From an uncultured Gelidibacter sp. (GTDB taxonomy: Bacteria > Bacteroidota > Bacteroidia > Flavobacteriales > Flavobacteriaceae): a stretch of DNA of 64,000 nt. A program made the position numbers and the translations under genes. Location of the stretch: NCBI RefSeq assembly GCF_947500795.1, contig NZ_CANMTE010000001.1, positions 310,001 to 374,000 on the forward strand, read 5' to 3'. Shown here piece by piece: positions 33,982-42,062 of the stretch (position 1 is its first letter; each line of letters begins with the position of its first letter). The notes beneath the pieces are model-generated. The model did no database searches. It had not been told where the DNA came from and worked only from the letters and a program-made list of their open reading frames with translations.

Positions 33982-34968
33982 ATGAAAAAGCGAAATAAAC
34001 CCCTGTTTTGGATCGTCGTGATCCTTGTCATTATTATGATATCCGCAGTAGGCTACCTCAAGTTTTACCTGCCAAACGTAGGGCAGATGGAAGACATTAC
34101 TATTGAAAGCACTCCTGAACAAATTGCCCGCGGCAACTATTTGGCCAATCATGTAACCATTTGTATGGATTGCCATTCCGAACGGGACTGGTCTAAATTC
34201 TCCGGCCCGCCCATACAAGAATCACTCGGCATGGGCGGCGAACTTTTTGATCAGAAGTTTGGATTTCCTGGCTCTTATTACGCTAAAAACATAACGCCGA
34301 CAGGTATTGGTAGGTATTCCGATGCCGAGCTTTTTAGGGCCATCACCACTGGTATCACTAAAGAGGGCAGGGCCATGTTCCTGATAATGCCCTATCCTTA
34401 TTATGGCCAAATGGACAAAGAAGATATTAAAGCCATCATTGCCTACATCCGCACTTTAAAACCCATAGAACATACGGTGCCCGAATCGTCGTCCGATTTC
34501 CCAATGAGCTTGATTATTAATACCATTCCGCATAAAGCCAATTTCACCATACGCCCCGAAAAAACCGATGTGGTTAATTATGGAAAATATTTGGTTTCCG
34601 CCGCAAGTTGTATTGAATGTCATACGCAAACGGATAAGGGCACATTGGTGGCGGGCCTTGAATTTAGCGGTGGACGCGAATTTCCGTTTCCTAACGGCGC
34701 CATGTTGCGCTCAAAAAATATTACCCCAGATATGGAAACAGGCATAGGGACCTGGACAGAGCAAATGTTTATTGACTTGTTTCATTCGCGTTCCAATGCG
34801 GCTATTACAGATAAAATGCTGACTTCGGATGGTTTTAATACCGTGATGCCTTGGACCATGTATGCTGATATGGAAGAGGATGACCTAAAAGCGATTTACG
34901 CCTATTTACGCACCGTTAAGCCCATAGGAAATTCGGTTGACTTCTTTACTCCCGCACCTGAACAGTAA
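33982..34968 (+). CDS. Membrane-anchored diheme cytochrome c
   Basis: A 328-residue protein with an uncleaved N-terminal anchor (PLFWIVVILVIIMISAVGYL) and two class I cytochrome c domains. Heme-binding sites are CMDCH (Cys61-Cys64-His65) and CIECH (Cys210-Cys213-His214), each followed by a GGRE/GGELFD-type loop, NITP and a MPW/IMPYPYY methionine-ligand region. It should carry electrons in the periplasm between a dehydrogenase or bc-type complex and an oxidase. No partner oxidoreductase gene is next to it, so the donor is unknown. Preceded by an AT-rich spacer of about 270 bases without a clear promoter. Confidence 0.92.
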   Translation: MKKRNKPLFWIVVILVIIMISAVGYLKFYLPNVGQMEDITIESTPEQIARGNYLANHVTICMDCHSERDWSKFSGPPIQESLGMGGELFDQKFGFPGSYYAKNITPTGIGRYSDAELFRAITTGITKEGRAMFLIMPYPYYGQMDKEDIKAIIAYIRTLKPIEHTVPESSSDFPMSLIINTIPHKANFTIRPEKTDVVNYGKYLVSAASCIECHTQTDKGTLVAGLEFSGGREFPFPNGAMLRSKNITPDMETGIGTWTEQMFIDLFHSRSNAAITDKMLTSDGFNTVMPWTMYADMEEDDLKAIYAYLRTVKPIGNSVDFFTPAPEQ

Positions 34969-35098
34969 GGCAGCCACAATGTAAGTGGTGGATGTTTTCT
35001 TTTGTATGTTACTTTTTTGATAGCGACAACAGTTAAAATTTGGCAAGCGCCTCATACAATGTATCATTGTTGATTTTGGTTAATCGAGGTGATTGCAG

Positions 35099-35824
35099 CT
35101 ATCTTAAATAATAGTAGATTAATTTTCCTGTTTCCCGCCATAGTTCCGTGTCAAATAAAAGTATTTCCACCACATTTTCAATGATGATAAGGATGCCGCC
35201 ATAAAGCAAAACAGGGTGGATGCGACCATTTTGTTTTTTGTCCAAAATCCAAGCCAACAGAATTAAACTGTCGGATAGCACGACCCCAAACCAAATATCC
35301 GGCCGGGGAACTTGAGGGAAATAGTGCCTAAATCTGAACCACGCCGGCCATAGCACCAAAATGGTTGCCAAAAGCATAAAGCGTTTATGAACTTGTGGCC
35401 GTTCTCTGTTTAGGACGCCTAATAGGACTAGTACTAAAAAAATAAAGCCAGAAGTAATCGTGCCAATAGTGTTTAAATACGCAAAGTCACCAAAGCCTTG
35501 TGCCAATTCTTTTTCGGTGGCAAAAATGCCAACAGGAACCATAGTAATGGCGGTCCCAAAAGCGAATGCCACCCCAAACACTCCTGAAATGATGTGTGCT
35601 TAATAGTTTTTGTAATGAATTAAAAAGGTTTGGCTAGCATAGAGTAATATCCAACTAAAAGCCAAAGCACCGTGAATATAGATGATTGTTGGCGCTTTAA
35701 AAACGCCTTTGGAAATCGGAATAAAGAAGGTACTCATAAAGCCTCCAAACGCGCCAAATAATCCAATTAATCCAATAATGAGAAACAATGAAAATCTGGA
35801 TTTTATTGGACTAGCAGCTTTCAT
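35099..35824 (-). pseudogene. Multipass membrane protein gene interrupted by an in-frame stop
   Basis: Two minus-strand open frames (35600-35824 and 35099-35581) are in the same phase and separated only by a TAA at 35600-35602. The joined protein of 241 residues has about seven hydrophobic spans and reads smoothly through the stop: LIHYKNY-stop-AHIISGVFGVAFAFG. The first part ends IHGALAFSWILLYASQTFLIHYKNY, the second continues with GVLNRERPQVHKRFMLLATI and WPAWFRFRHYFP, typical of the haem-free membrane proteins often called DUF2306-like or cytochrome-b561-like, though I do not assign a family firmly. A single base change (for example AAA to TAA) explains the lesion. A downstream restart is possible at GTG 35581 but would lose the first two spans. 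Confidence 0.75.
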
Positions 35825-35865
35825 AAGTGTTAAGCTATGTTGATGGATCCTATGTTTTTTGGCAA

Positions 35866-35901
35866 GGTTGCGGACAGGCGGTTACAGGCCGCCTCACAAC
35901 C
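35866..35901. repeat. GC-rich inverted repeat between divergent genes
   Basis: Outer stem GGTTG / CAACC and inner stem AGGCGG / CCGCCT with loop TTACAGG. It lies between the broken membrane gene and mgtC. It could be an operator or a leader hairpin; a near -7 element (TATCTTTA at 35975-35982) lies between it and the mgtC start, which would leave it upstream of transcription. Confidence 0.5.
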
Positions 35902-35987
35902 AATTAAAAATACAAAATATTCGCGAATATTTTGAGGTAATCGCATTAAAATCAATTATTTATAGTAAAACAGTTATCTTTAATCTT

Positions 35988-36410
35988 ATGACAACAGCTG
36001 ATTTCTTATTGCGGTTAAGTGCTGCTGCATTGGCAGGATTATGTATAGGGTTCGAAAGGCAATGGCAACACAAATCGGCAGGCCTAAAGACCAATATGCT
36101 GGTCACTGCGGGCGCTGCAATTTTTACCATGTTTTCCATTCAATTGAGTCATGATGCTGGTGAAGTAGATGTGACGCGCATAATTGCACAAGTGGTTTCG
36201 GGCGTGGGATTTTTGGGTGCTGGAATTATTTTTAAAGAAGGATTCAACGTTCACGGACTTACAACTGCTGCAACCATTTGGTGTAGTGCAGCTATAGGAT
36301 GTGTGGCAGCCGCAGGTTTCTTTTTGGAGACTTTAATAAGTGTGGCTTTGGTGCTGATCATCAATATTGCCTTACAGCCTTTGGACAGATGGCTTAAAAG
36401 TAGGAAATGA
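35988..36410 (+). CDS. MgtC/SapB family membrane protein
   Basis: A 140-residue inner membrane protein with four predicted spans. Hallmarks are FLLRLSAAALAGLCIGFERQWQHKSAGLKTNMLV at the start and VSGVGFLGAGIIFKEGFNVHGLTTAATIWCSAAIGC in the middle, matching the short MgtC/SapB family without the C-terminal ACT-like domain of virulence-type MgtC. Short members are of uncertain function; magnesium transport is not shown. The ATG at 35988 starts at the conserved N-terminus; the frame is open further upstream but reads across the GC-rich inverted repeat. Confidence 0.88.
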   Translation: MTTADFLLRLSAAALAGLCIGFERQWQHKSAGLKTNMLVTAGAAIFTMFSIQLSHDAGEVDVTRIIAQVVSGVGFLGAGIIFKEGFNVHGLTTAATIWCSAAIGCVAAAGFFLETLISVALVLIINIALQPLDRWLKSRK

Positions 36411-36511
36411 GTTTTAATTGGTGGTTGCAGACAAATTAGCTTCTAAATAACAGATATTTAGCTGCTATTTCCTTCGTGAATAATAAAAAATGTTAAGAAT
36501 TTATGGGTATT

Positions 36512-36550
36512 AAAAAAGGCAGTTACAAAGTGATGTCACTGCCTTTTTTT
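36512..36550. terminator. Terminator after mgtC
   Basis: Stem AAAAAAGGCAGT / ACTGCCTTTTTT with extra pairing near the loop and a run of seven Ts at 36544-36550. It can act in both directions. It directly abuts the tRNA-Met 3'-half repeat at 36554. Confidence 0.85.
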
Positions 36551-36553
36551 ATC

Positions 36554-36597
36554 AAGTAGCGAGAAGGGGACAAGGACTCCCAACTCCGGGTTATGAA
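36554..36597 (-). repeat. Direct repeat of the tRNA-Met 3' half (possible att remnant)
   Basis: A 44-base sequence in the same orientation as the tRNA-Met gene at 41958-42031. It matches the 3' half from the anticodon loop to the 3' end: 16 identical bases at one end (AAGTAGCGAGAAGGGG), 14 at the other (CTCCGGGTTATGAA), with a diverged T-arm in between. The 3'-half extent and the orientation are what integration by a tyrosine recombinase at the tRNA 3' end leaves behind. The enclosed segment (about 5.4 kb) carries the AraC/TonB/PepSY cassette. Confidence 0.7.
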
Positions 36598-36654
36598 GTA
36601 AACAATTTACAAGGAAATACAAGTGATATTCGTTCCAGGCTTCACAAGTTGCTT

Positions 36655-37650
36655 CTATTTTTTTATATGACCCATTAATCCCTGTTTTGGTGTATACCCG
36701 AAAGTTTTTTTGAAGGTACTTATAAAATGGGATACACTTTTGTAGCCAAGGATGTCCGCCATTTCCTGAACGGAATGCTGTTCAGCCAACATTGTTTGTG
36801 CTTTTTCCATTTTCAATTTGATCACATAGGCATATATAGAGGTATGGTATACTTGTTTGAATCCCTGCTTTAATTTTAGCTCATTTAAAAATACGATTCT
36901 TGAGAGTTGTTTTGCAGTTGGCGGATGGTCATAATGCAATGTGAGATAAGCCTTAGCAGCCTCTATTTTATCATATTCGTCGCTGTTTAATATGGTTTTA
37001 TTGGTAATTCCTTCAGAGAACGTTATTAGAATATGCAAAAACAGTTCTTTTAGTTTGAGGTCCGTGAGATGTTTTGCGTGCTTTTCAGGAAATGCCTGCA
37101 AGATCAATTCATTTAAAACGCGCTTTAATAACGTGTCTAACGGAAAGGTGACCTCGCCGTACTCCACTGTCTTTCGCTCAATAACGGCTCTGTAAAATTT
37201 AGAATGGCGGATCCAAGGTTCATGAAAACATAATTGCAAATAATAGTTCCGACTCATAACAACAGATAGATAGCGAGATTTCTGTTGCGACACAATCTCT
37301 AAGGACCTTTCTAAACCTTTGCAATAAGCGAGATGCATAATCCCTAAATTGAATTCGCATGTTTTGTTACACGAATTTTTCCCCAAAGAACAGCCGTCCA
37401 TCATGCAAAAGATGTGTACATAATCTTCAGTAACCGTCATCTGATCGGTTAGTTGGTGTTGCGGTGATACGGAAGTTTCTATGAGACATAAGCCTTTCGT
37501 ACAAATTAAATTACTTGTAATCTCCGACTCATTAGTTACCCTTTCCTGTACTGATAAAGCACCCATTCGGTCTTCAATCATCTCATTACTGTTGAGATCA
37601 ATGTTATAAACGATTCGATCGAGTTCAATTACTTTTGATTGCACATACAT
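36655..37650 (-). CDS. AraC family transcriptional regulator (PchR-like)
   Basis: A 331-residue regulator. The N-terminal 220 residues are a cupin-like or ligand-sensing region without a clear signature. The C-terminal 100 residues are an AraC HTH pair: AKAYLTLHYDHPPTAKQLSRIVFLNELKLKQGFKQVYHTSIYAYV and MEKAQTMLAEQHSVQEMADILGYKSVSHFISTFKKTFGYTPKQ. It is divergent from a TonB-dependent siderophore receptor, the classic arrangement for PchR/YbtA-type activators that respond to iron-siderophore. The ATG at 37650 is used. Direct repeats just upstream of the start may be its own binding site. Confidence 0.88.
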   Translation of the reverse strand: MYVQSKVIELDRIVYNIDLNSNEMIEDRMGALSVQERVTNESEITSNLICTKGLCLIETSVSPQHQLTDQMTVTEDYVHIFCMMDGCSLGKNSCNKTCEFNLGIMHLAYCKGLERSLEIVSQQKSRYLSVVMSRNYYLQLCFHEPWIRHSKFYRAVIERKTVEYGEVTFPLDTLLKRVLNELILQAFPEKHAKHLTDLKLKELFLHILITFSEGITNKTILNSDEYDKIEAAKAYLTLHYDHPPTAKQLSRIVFLNELKLKQGFKQVYHTSIYAYVIKLKMEKAQTMLAEQHSVQEMADILGYKSVSHFISTFKKTFGYTPKQGLMGHIKK

Positions 37651-37659
37651 AATCCTATT

Positions 37660-37690
37660 TCCGATATTTTTAGTCCCAAATCCGATATTT
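37660..37690. promoter_or_regulatory. Candidate AraC-family operator (two direct repeats)
   Basis: Two identical 10-base direct repeats TCCGATATTT start at 37660 and 37681, exactly 21 bases apart, about two helical turns, as expected for the two HTHs of an AraC-type regulator or two bound monomers. They begin 10 bases upstream of the regulator's ATG. A TATCGGA (inverted core) at 37785-37791 may be a third half-site toward the receptor gene. Confidence 0.55.
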
Positions 37691-38056
37691 AATGGAGAGG
37701 CCTATTTATAGATTTGCAAATCTATTTATAATTAATCTAAATAAAAATAGTCTTGGAAAAATTTTTAGTATTTAGACGTTTTCGTATCGGAAGTAGCATC
37801 TCTAAAGTAGTCCAAAAGTCTGCCGCATTTGATAGCGTTAGGCAAGGTGGAGGTCACCTCAATCGCTATGCTTCACTAACTATTTTCCAATCAGGTCAAA
37901 TCGACCCATTTAAAAATCATTATGACTTACGACATCTCTATAAAAAAACGGAGGCATGCAATGATCCTTAAGGTCAACCAAGTCTAATAAATGAGAGGAG
38001 GGAGTCTTCTCAAAAAGTAAACTATTCTAAAGTAAAAATTTAAACAATCAAATCTT

Positions 38057-38188
38057 ATGAAATTACCGCTATTAATGTTGTCAAAAGATGACCATACCAG
38101 TGCGGTTGCCGCCAATGGTTTGGAACCGCAAAAATCACAACTCACATCACTTATTTACACATTCATATACATCAAAAAATCTATTTAA
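38057..38188 (+). CDS. Possible 43-residue leader peptide upstream of the TonB receptor
   Basis: An ATG-started frame of 43 codons (begins MKLPLLMLSKDDHTS, ends IYIKKSI) whose TAA ends two bases before the receptor's ATG. The tight spacing suggests translational coupling or a leader. The peptide is not clearly hydrophobic and matches no family I know. It could be a chance frame. Confidence 0.35.
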   Translation: MKLPLLMLSKDDHTSAVAANGLEPQKSQLTSLIYTFIYIKKSI

Positions 38189-38190
38189 TT

Positions 38191-40569
38191 ATGCTCAAAT
38201 ATATAAGTCTATCATTGCTTTTTGCAGTACAACTTTCTTTTGCACAATCAAAAATCAGTGGCCTTATTACCAGCCAAAACAACGACATAATTCCGTTTGC
38301 TTCCGTGCTGGTTGAAAACACGACCATGGGAACTTCTGCCGATGAAACCGGTTATTATGAGTTGCATAATTTGGCTCCTGGTGACTATAAGATTAAAGTG
38401 TCATTTGTTGGCTATAAATCTATTACCAAAACAGTTACAGTTAATGGTGACGAACAAATAAAATTATCGTTTCAATTGCTGGAGGATTCTCAATTAGAAG
38501 AAGTTGAAATTTTTGGAAGTCGATTTGTACATCCAGATAAAATAGAAGCTCTGACCCGCTTGCCTTTGGCACCATATGAGCAAATACAGAGTATATCTAT
38601 AATTTCAGATAAGCTCATAGCGCAACAAGGGAATCTAACAATTTCAGACGCGACCAAAAATGTGCCTGGAGTATACACTTTTGCAACCTATGGTAATAAA
38701 AGAGAAAGCATGTCATCCCGTGGCTTTAGGGGCATCCCTATTTTAAAGAATGGGGTTCGTGTCCATTCTGATTTTAGAGGAACAGGTATTTTAACTGATA
38801 TGCAAGGTGTTGATAATATTCAGGTGTTGAAAGGTGCAGCTTCAATTACGCAAGGTGTGGCCACTGATTTGGGAAGCCCAGGTGGAGTAATCAATTTAGT
38901 GACTAAAACTCCAAAATATGTTTTTGGCGGAACTGCAGGATTAAGAATTGGAAGTTATGGTCAGGCGAGATCTACCTTTGATGTATATGGTCCGTTGGTA
39001 GAAAGCCAAAAAGTTGCATTCCGGGTAAACACGGCTCTTGAACGGTCCGACAGCTATAGAGCTATAGTAACTTCTGACCGCTTTTACATCAATCCTTCCT
39101 TAGAATGGAAACCAGATGATCATACAACATTTACTTTTGAAATGGATTATTTTGAAGACAGCCGAACACCTGATCTTGGTACCGTAAATTTAGGAGAAGA
39201 TGACGTCAATACTATTAACGATCTGTCTCATGATACATTTTTAGGATTTGCCAATGACAAATCTTTGACCTCTAATACGACTTACGCTATACGATTTAAC
39301 CGAAATCTTAGCGATAAGTTAAGTTTGAAAGCAGCTTTTTACAAATCAAATTTAGATTTAGATGATAAAGGTGCCAGCTTGGGCAATGTCGTTAAAGACG
39401 CTTCAGGAGCGCCTATCTATAACCAAAGACATCGCGGGTATTCTATTTCGACCCGAAAGGATAATAATAGTGTCCTCCAATTTGATTTAATAGGTGATAA
39501 AATTGAAACTGGTGGCATTTCACATACGTTTCAAGTAGGGTTCGATTATCGCACTACAGATTATAGTACAGCATCGCAAAGTATTTCCAATATTGATATT
39601 ATAGATGTCTTCACTTCAAATACTAATGATTTACCTGATGGTCTTAGTCTTCCCGATGCTAAGGTTTTAGGGGCAAAGTCGAAAGCTATAGGATTTGTGG
39701 CCCAAGATGTGATAACCTTTAATTCCTACTTTAAAACATTCTTAGGGGCTCGGTATAGTAAAACACAAACTATAACAGCTACAGAAACGACACAAAATGA
39801 TGCTTTCAATCCGTTGGGAGGTGTTATCATAACGCCATTTGAGAATCTTAACGTATTTGCATCCTACACCAGTAGTTCATACCCAAGAACAGCGACTCGT
39901 TTAGACGTCAACGGAAATGAATTGGGAAATGAACGCTTTGACCAGTTTGAAACAGGAATTAAAACAAATTGGGCAAACAATAGATTACGCTTTAACCTAA
40001 CCTTTTTCAAAATTAATAATAAGGGCATCAATCTACCTGTTTACGATGAAAACTGGGTGGCCACAGGCTATTATCAGAAGGGGGGCAATGATGAACGAAA
40101 AGGTTTAGAAGTAGAGCTTACCGGTCGTCTGTTGGATAATTTGGAAGTCATAACGGGCTACTCCTATATCGATGCGCAATATAAGGAGCACACGTCCTAT
40201 GTATATGGATCAGCCCCTTTAAACACACCAAAACATACATTTAATGCGTATGCCAATTACAGTTTTAAAGAAAAGTTTGAGGGTCTATCCGTTGGCGCCG
40301 GAATATATTTTACCGGTAAACGCCCAATAAACGATTGGAGTTCTGGAGCAGTAACCCATGAAGGGATTGTACCTAATCAAAAACCTTTTAATGTTGAAGC
40401 CTATACTCAGGTGAATGCACAGGTGGGATACAGAATAGATGCCCATTGGAATCTCAGACTATTACTTAATAACGTCTTTAATGAAATAGGCTATAATGCT
40501 TATAGAACGCGTTATATCAACCAAACGGATCCTCGAAATTTCGCAGGAGTTCTAAGCTATTCATTTTAA
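38191..40569 (+). CDS. TonB-dependent siderophore-type outer membrane receptor
   Basis: A 792-residue receptor. A signal peptide (MLKYISLSLLFAVQLSFAQS) is followed by a carboxypeptidase-D-like domain (residues about 20-105, ISGLITSQNNDIIPFASVLVENTT), then the plug (SISIISDKLIAQQGNLTISDATKNVPGVYTFATYGN...RGFRGIPILKNGVR...IQVLKGAASITQGVATDLGSPGGVINLVTK) and the 22-strand barrel, ending GVLSYSF with a terminal Phe. The plug resembles FhuA/FpvA-type siderophore receptors. It imports ferric siderophore with TonB/ExbBD energy. It is divergent from the AraC regulator and followed by a PepSY protein that may release the iron. Confidence 0.92.
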   Translation: MLKYISLSLLFAVQLSFAQSKISGLITSQNNDIIPFASVLVENTTMGTSADETGYYELHNLAPGDYKIKVSFVGYKSITKTVTVNGDEQIKLSFQLLEDSQLEEVEIFGSRFVHPDKIEALTRLPLAPYEQIQSISIISDKLIAQQGNLTISDATKNVPGVYTFATYGNKRESMSSRGFRGIPILKNGVRVHSDFRGTGILTDMQGVDNIQVLKGAASITQGVATDLGSPGGVINLVTKTPKYVFGGTAGLRIGSYGQARSTFDVYGPLVESQKVAFRVNTALERSDSYRAIVTSDRFYINPSLEWKPDDHTTFTFEMDYFEDSRTPDLGTVNLGEDDVNTINDLSHDTFLGFANDKSLTSNTTYAIRFNRNLSDKLSLKAAFYKSNLDLDDKGASLGNVVKDASGAPIYNQRHRGYSISTRKDNNSVLQFDLIGDKIETGGISHTFQVGFDYRTTDYSTASQSISNIDIIDVFTSNTNDLPDGLSLPDAKVLGAKSKAIGFVAQDVITFNSYFKTFLGARYSKTQTITATETTQNDAFNPLGGVIITPFENLNVFASYTSSSYPRTATRLDVNGNELGNERFDQFETGIKTNWANNRLRFNLTFFKINNKGINLPVYDENWVATGYYQKGGNDERKGLEVELTGRLLDNLEVITGYSYIDAQYKEHTSYVYGSAPLNTPKHTFNAYANYSFKEKFEGLSVGAGIYFTGKRPINDWSSGAVTHEGIVPNQKPFNVEAYTQVNAQVGYRIDAHWNLRLLLNNVFNEIGYNAYRTRYINQTDPRNFAGVLSYSF

Positions 40570-40580
40570 TAAATACCCAT

Positions 40581-40615
40581 AGAAAGTGTACTCATTCCGA
40601 GTGCACTTTCTTTTT
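40581..40615 (+). terminator. Terminator or attenuator between TonB receptor and PepSY gene
   Basis: A strong stem (GAAAGTG, one mismatch, ACTC with loop ATTCC, pairing to GAGT and CACTTTC) is followed by TTTTT. It lies 12 bases after the receptor stop and only 15 bases before the PepSY ATG, so it would reduce read-through inside an apparent operon. Confidence 0.75.
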
Positions 40616-40630
40616 AATTCTCGATTCCTT

Positions 40631-41764
40631 ATGAAGAAAAACAAAAAATATAGTTTCAGAAAATTTATAAATGATGTGCATTTATGGTTAGGTTTAGCCA
40701 GCGGCATTATATTATTCATAGTGTGTTTTACGGGTACCATTTTAGTGTTTGAACAGGAAGTAAAAGACTTTTTTGCTGAGGATTTTACGGTAGCAGCTAA
40801 TGGAGAAAAACAAACAGTAACCATTTTAACCAAAGAGTTAAAAACTTCCATCGATTTACATGTTATAGGAGTTACGATACCATACGATGACTCAGAGGCC
40901 TATACGTTTTTGGTTAAAGAGGATTTAAAGGAAAAACGGGCGAGTAAAATCCTTGTAAACCCGTATACAAAGGCCATAAAAAAAGCGAAAAAAACAAAGG
41001 CAGATGCATTCATGTTAACCATTTTTAAACTGCACAGATGGCTATTGTTGGACACTTATATAGGAAGACCAATTGTAGGCGTTGCAACGATTATTTTTAT
41101 GATCTTAGCGATTTCCGGTATTGTACTTTGGCTTCCTAAAAGAGTCAAGTGGAAGACCCTTAAACAAGGGTTTAAGATAAAAACCAATGCCAATTGGAAG
41201 CGAGTTAATCATGATTTACATAATACCTTAGGTTTTTATGCTTGCATTTTTTTGCTTGTTATGGCAATTACAGGGTTGTGTTGGTCTTTTGAATCTTATA
41301 GAGAAGGTTTAGGTTCTGTTATTGGCACTAAAATATTTGATAGGTCGAGTCCTGAATTTCAAATAGACGATCGACCGGAGGCTACGCCGATCTCATATGA
41401 TGATGCCATCAACATAGCAAATGAAAATTTAAATTATACAGGGGAGCTTACGGTAACATTCCCAAGCCCAAAGAATAACTATTTTAGTTTTAGGAAGTTT
41501 AATGTTCAAAATTGGTCGCCTGTCACTGCTGATAATGTATACATAGGTCTTGAAGGAACAGTTTTAAAAGTTGAGAGGTTTAATGAGAAACCTCTAAATC
41601 AGAAATTTGCAGCAGTAATAAAGCCACTTCACACTGGGGAAATTCTTGGGACTTTTTCAAAATGCATTTATTTCTTAGCCTGTTTAATAGCGACTAGTTT
41701 GCCAATAACAGGAACCATCATATGGTTGAATAAGTTGAAAAAGAAGCGACAGAAGAAAAAGTAA
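40631..41764 (+). CDS. PepSY-associated TM helix protein (putative ferric-siderophore reductase)
   Basis: A 377-residue inner membrane protein of the PepSY_TM family. Four long spans are visible: HLWLGLASGIILFIVCFTGTILVF near residue 20, PIVGVATIIFMILAISGIVLWLP near 160, TLGFYACIFLLVMAITGLCWSF near 205 and CIYFLACLIATSLPITGTIIWLN at the C-terminus. PepSY-like periplasmic domains lie between. His residues near spans (NDVHLW, NHDLHN, LHTGEI) are typical of members proposed to reduce ferric siderophores. The ATG at 40631 is preferred over a frame extension into the upstream hairpin. The neighbouring siderophore receptor supports an iron-release role. Confidence 0.88.
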   Translation: MKKNKKYSFRKFINDVHLWLGLASGIILFIVCFTGTILVFEQEVKDFFAEDFTVAANGEKQTVTILTKELKTSIDLHVIGVTIPYDDSEAYTFLVKEDLKEKRASKILVNPYTKAIKKAKKTKADAFMLTIFKLHRWLLLDTYIGRPIVGVATIIFMILAISGIVLWLPKRVKWKTLKQGFKIKTNANWKRVNHDLHNTLGFYACIFLLVMAITGLCWSFESYREGLGSVIGTKIFDRSSPEFQIDDRPEATPISYDDAINIANENLNYTGELTVTFPSPKNNYFSFRKFNVQNWSPVTADNVYIGLEGTVLKVERFNEKPLNQKFAAVIKPLHTGEILGTFSKCIYFLACLIATSLPITGTIIWLNKLKKKRQKKK

Positions 41765-41902
41765 AACTCATAAAGTCCTTTTTATGGGTTTAAAGTTCAT
41801 GGTGTTTTTTCGCCAACATGAAAAACGTTTGTGTCCTGGTTTCTGTTTCAAACCGTGTTCGTTATGATGGGCGAAGGGAAGCAAAACATAACTATTTTGC
41901 AT

Positions 41903-41934
41903 AAAAAAAACGGTTTAGAGTGAACTAAACCGTT
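41903..41934 (-). terminator. Terminator of the tRNA-Met transcript
   Basis: Minus-strand stem AACGGTTTAG / CTAAACCGTT with a 6-base loop followed by a run of eight Ts. It lies 24 bases beyond the tRNA 3' end. Confidence 0.85.
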
Positions 41935-41957
41935 AATAGGTATGCATTTAACATAAG

Positions 41958-42031
41958 TAGCGAGAAGGGGGCACGATCCCCTGACCTCCGGGTTATGAAT
42001 CCGACGCTCTAACCAACTGAGCTACCTCGCC
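41958..42031 (-). tRNA. tRNA-Met (anticodon CAT)
   Basis: A 74-nucleotide cloverleaf without encoded CCA. The acceptor stem GGCGAGG pairs with TCTCGCT (G1-U72 wobble). The D arm is GCTC-AGTTGGTTA-GAGC, the anticodon loop TTCATAA and the T stem AGGGG/CCCCT. The T loop reads ATCGTGC, so the usual T54/A58 pair appears swapped to A54/T58. A CAT anticodon could also mark Ile2 (lysidine-modified); elongator Met is favoured by the D arm and acceptor. It has its own promoter (42174-42204) and terminator (41903-41934). Confidence 0.9.
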
Positions 42032-42062
42032 ATAAAATTAAACTATTACAAGTGTCAGAACT

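Larger units (their letters stand above)
37651..38190. other. Regulatory spacer between AraC regulator and TonB receptor
   Basis: This 540-base spacer contains three copies of a TCCGATA motif (two direct at 37660 and 37681, one inverted at 37785-37791), an imperfect inverted repeat AGGTG/CACCT near 37851-37865, a 21-codon frame starting at the ATG near 37922, and the 43-codon frame listed separately. A TTG-started frame at 37753-37971 has no recognisable features and is not called. Confidence 0.5.

Noticed and set aside
35859-36410. Longer MgtC start at 35859
   Set aside because: It would add 43 residues encoded across a GC-rich inverted repeat and lacks family similarity; the ATG at 35988 gives the normal N-terminus.
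37753-37971. 72-codon TTG-started frame before the siderophore receptor
   Set aside because: Non-ATG start, no ribosome-binding site seen, no recognisable domain, and it covers likely operator sequence.
36554-42031. Active integrative element with integrase
   Set aside because: No recombinase, relaxase or excisionase gene lies between the repeats; only an old islet can be argued.
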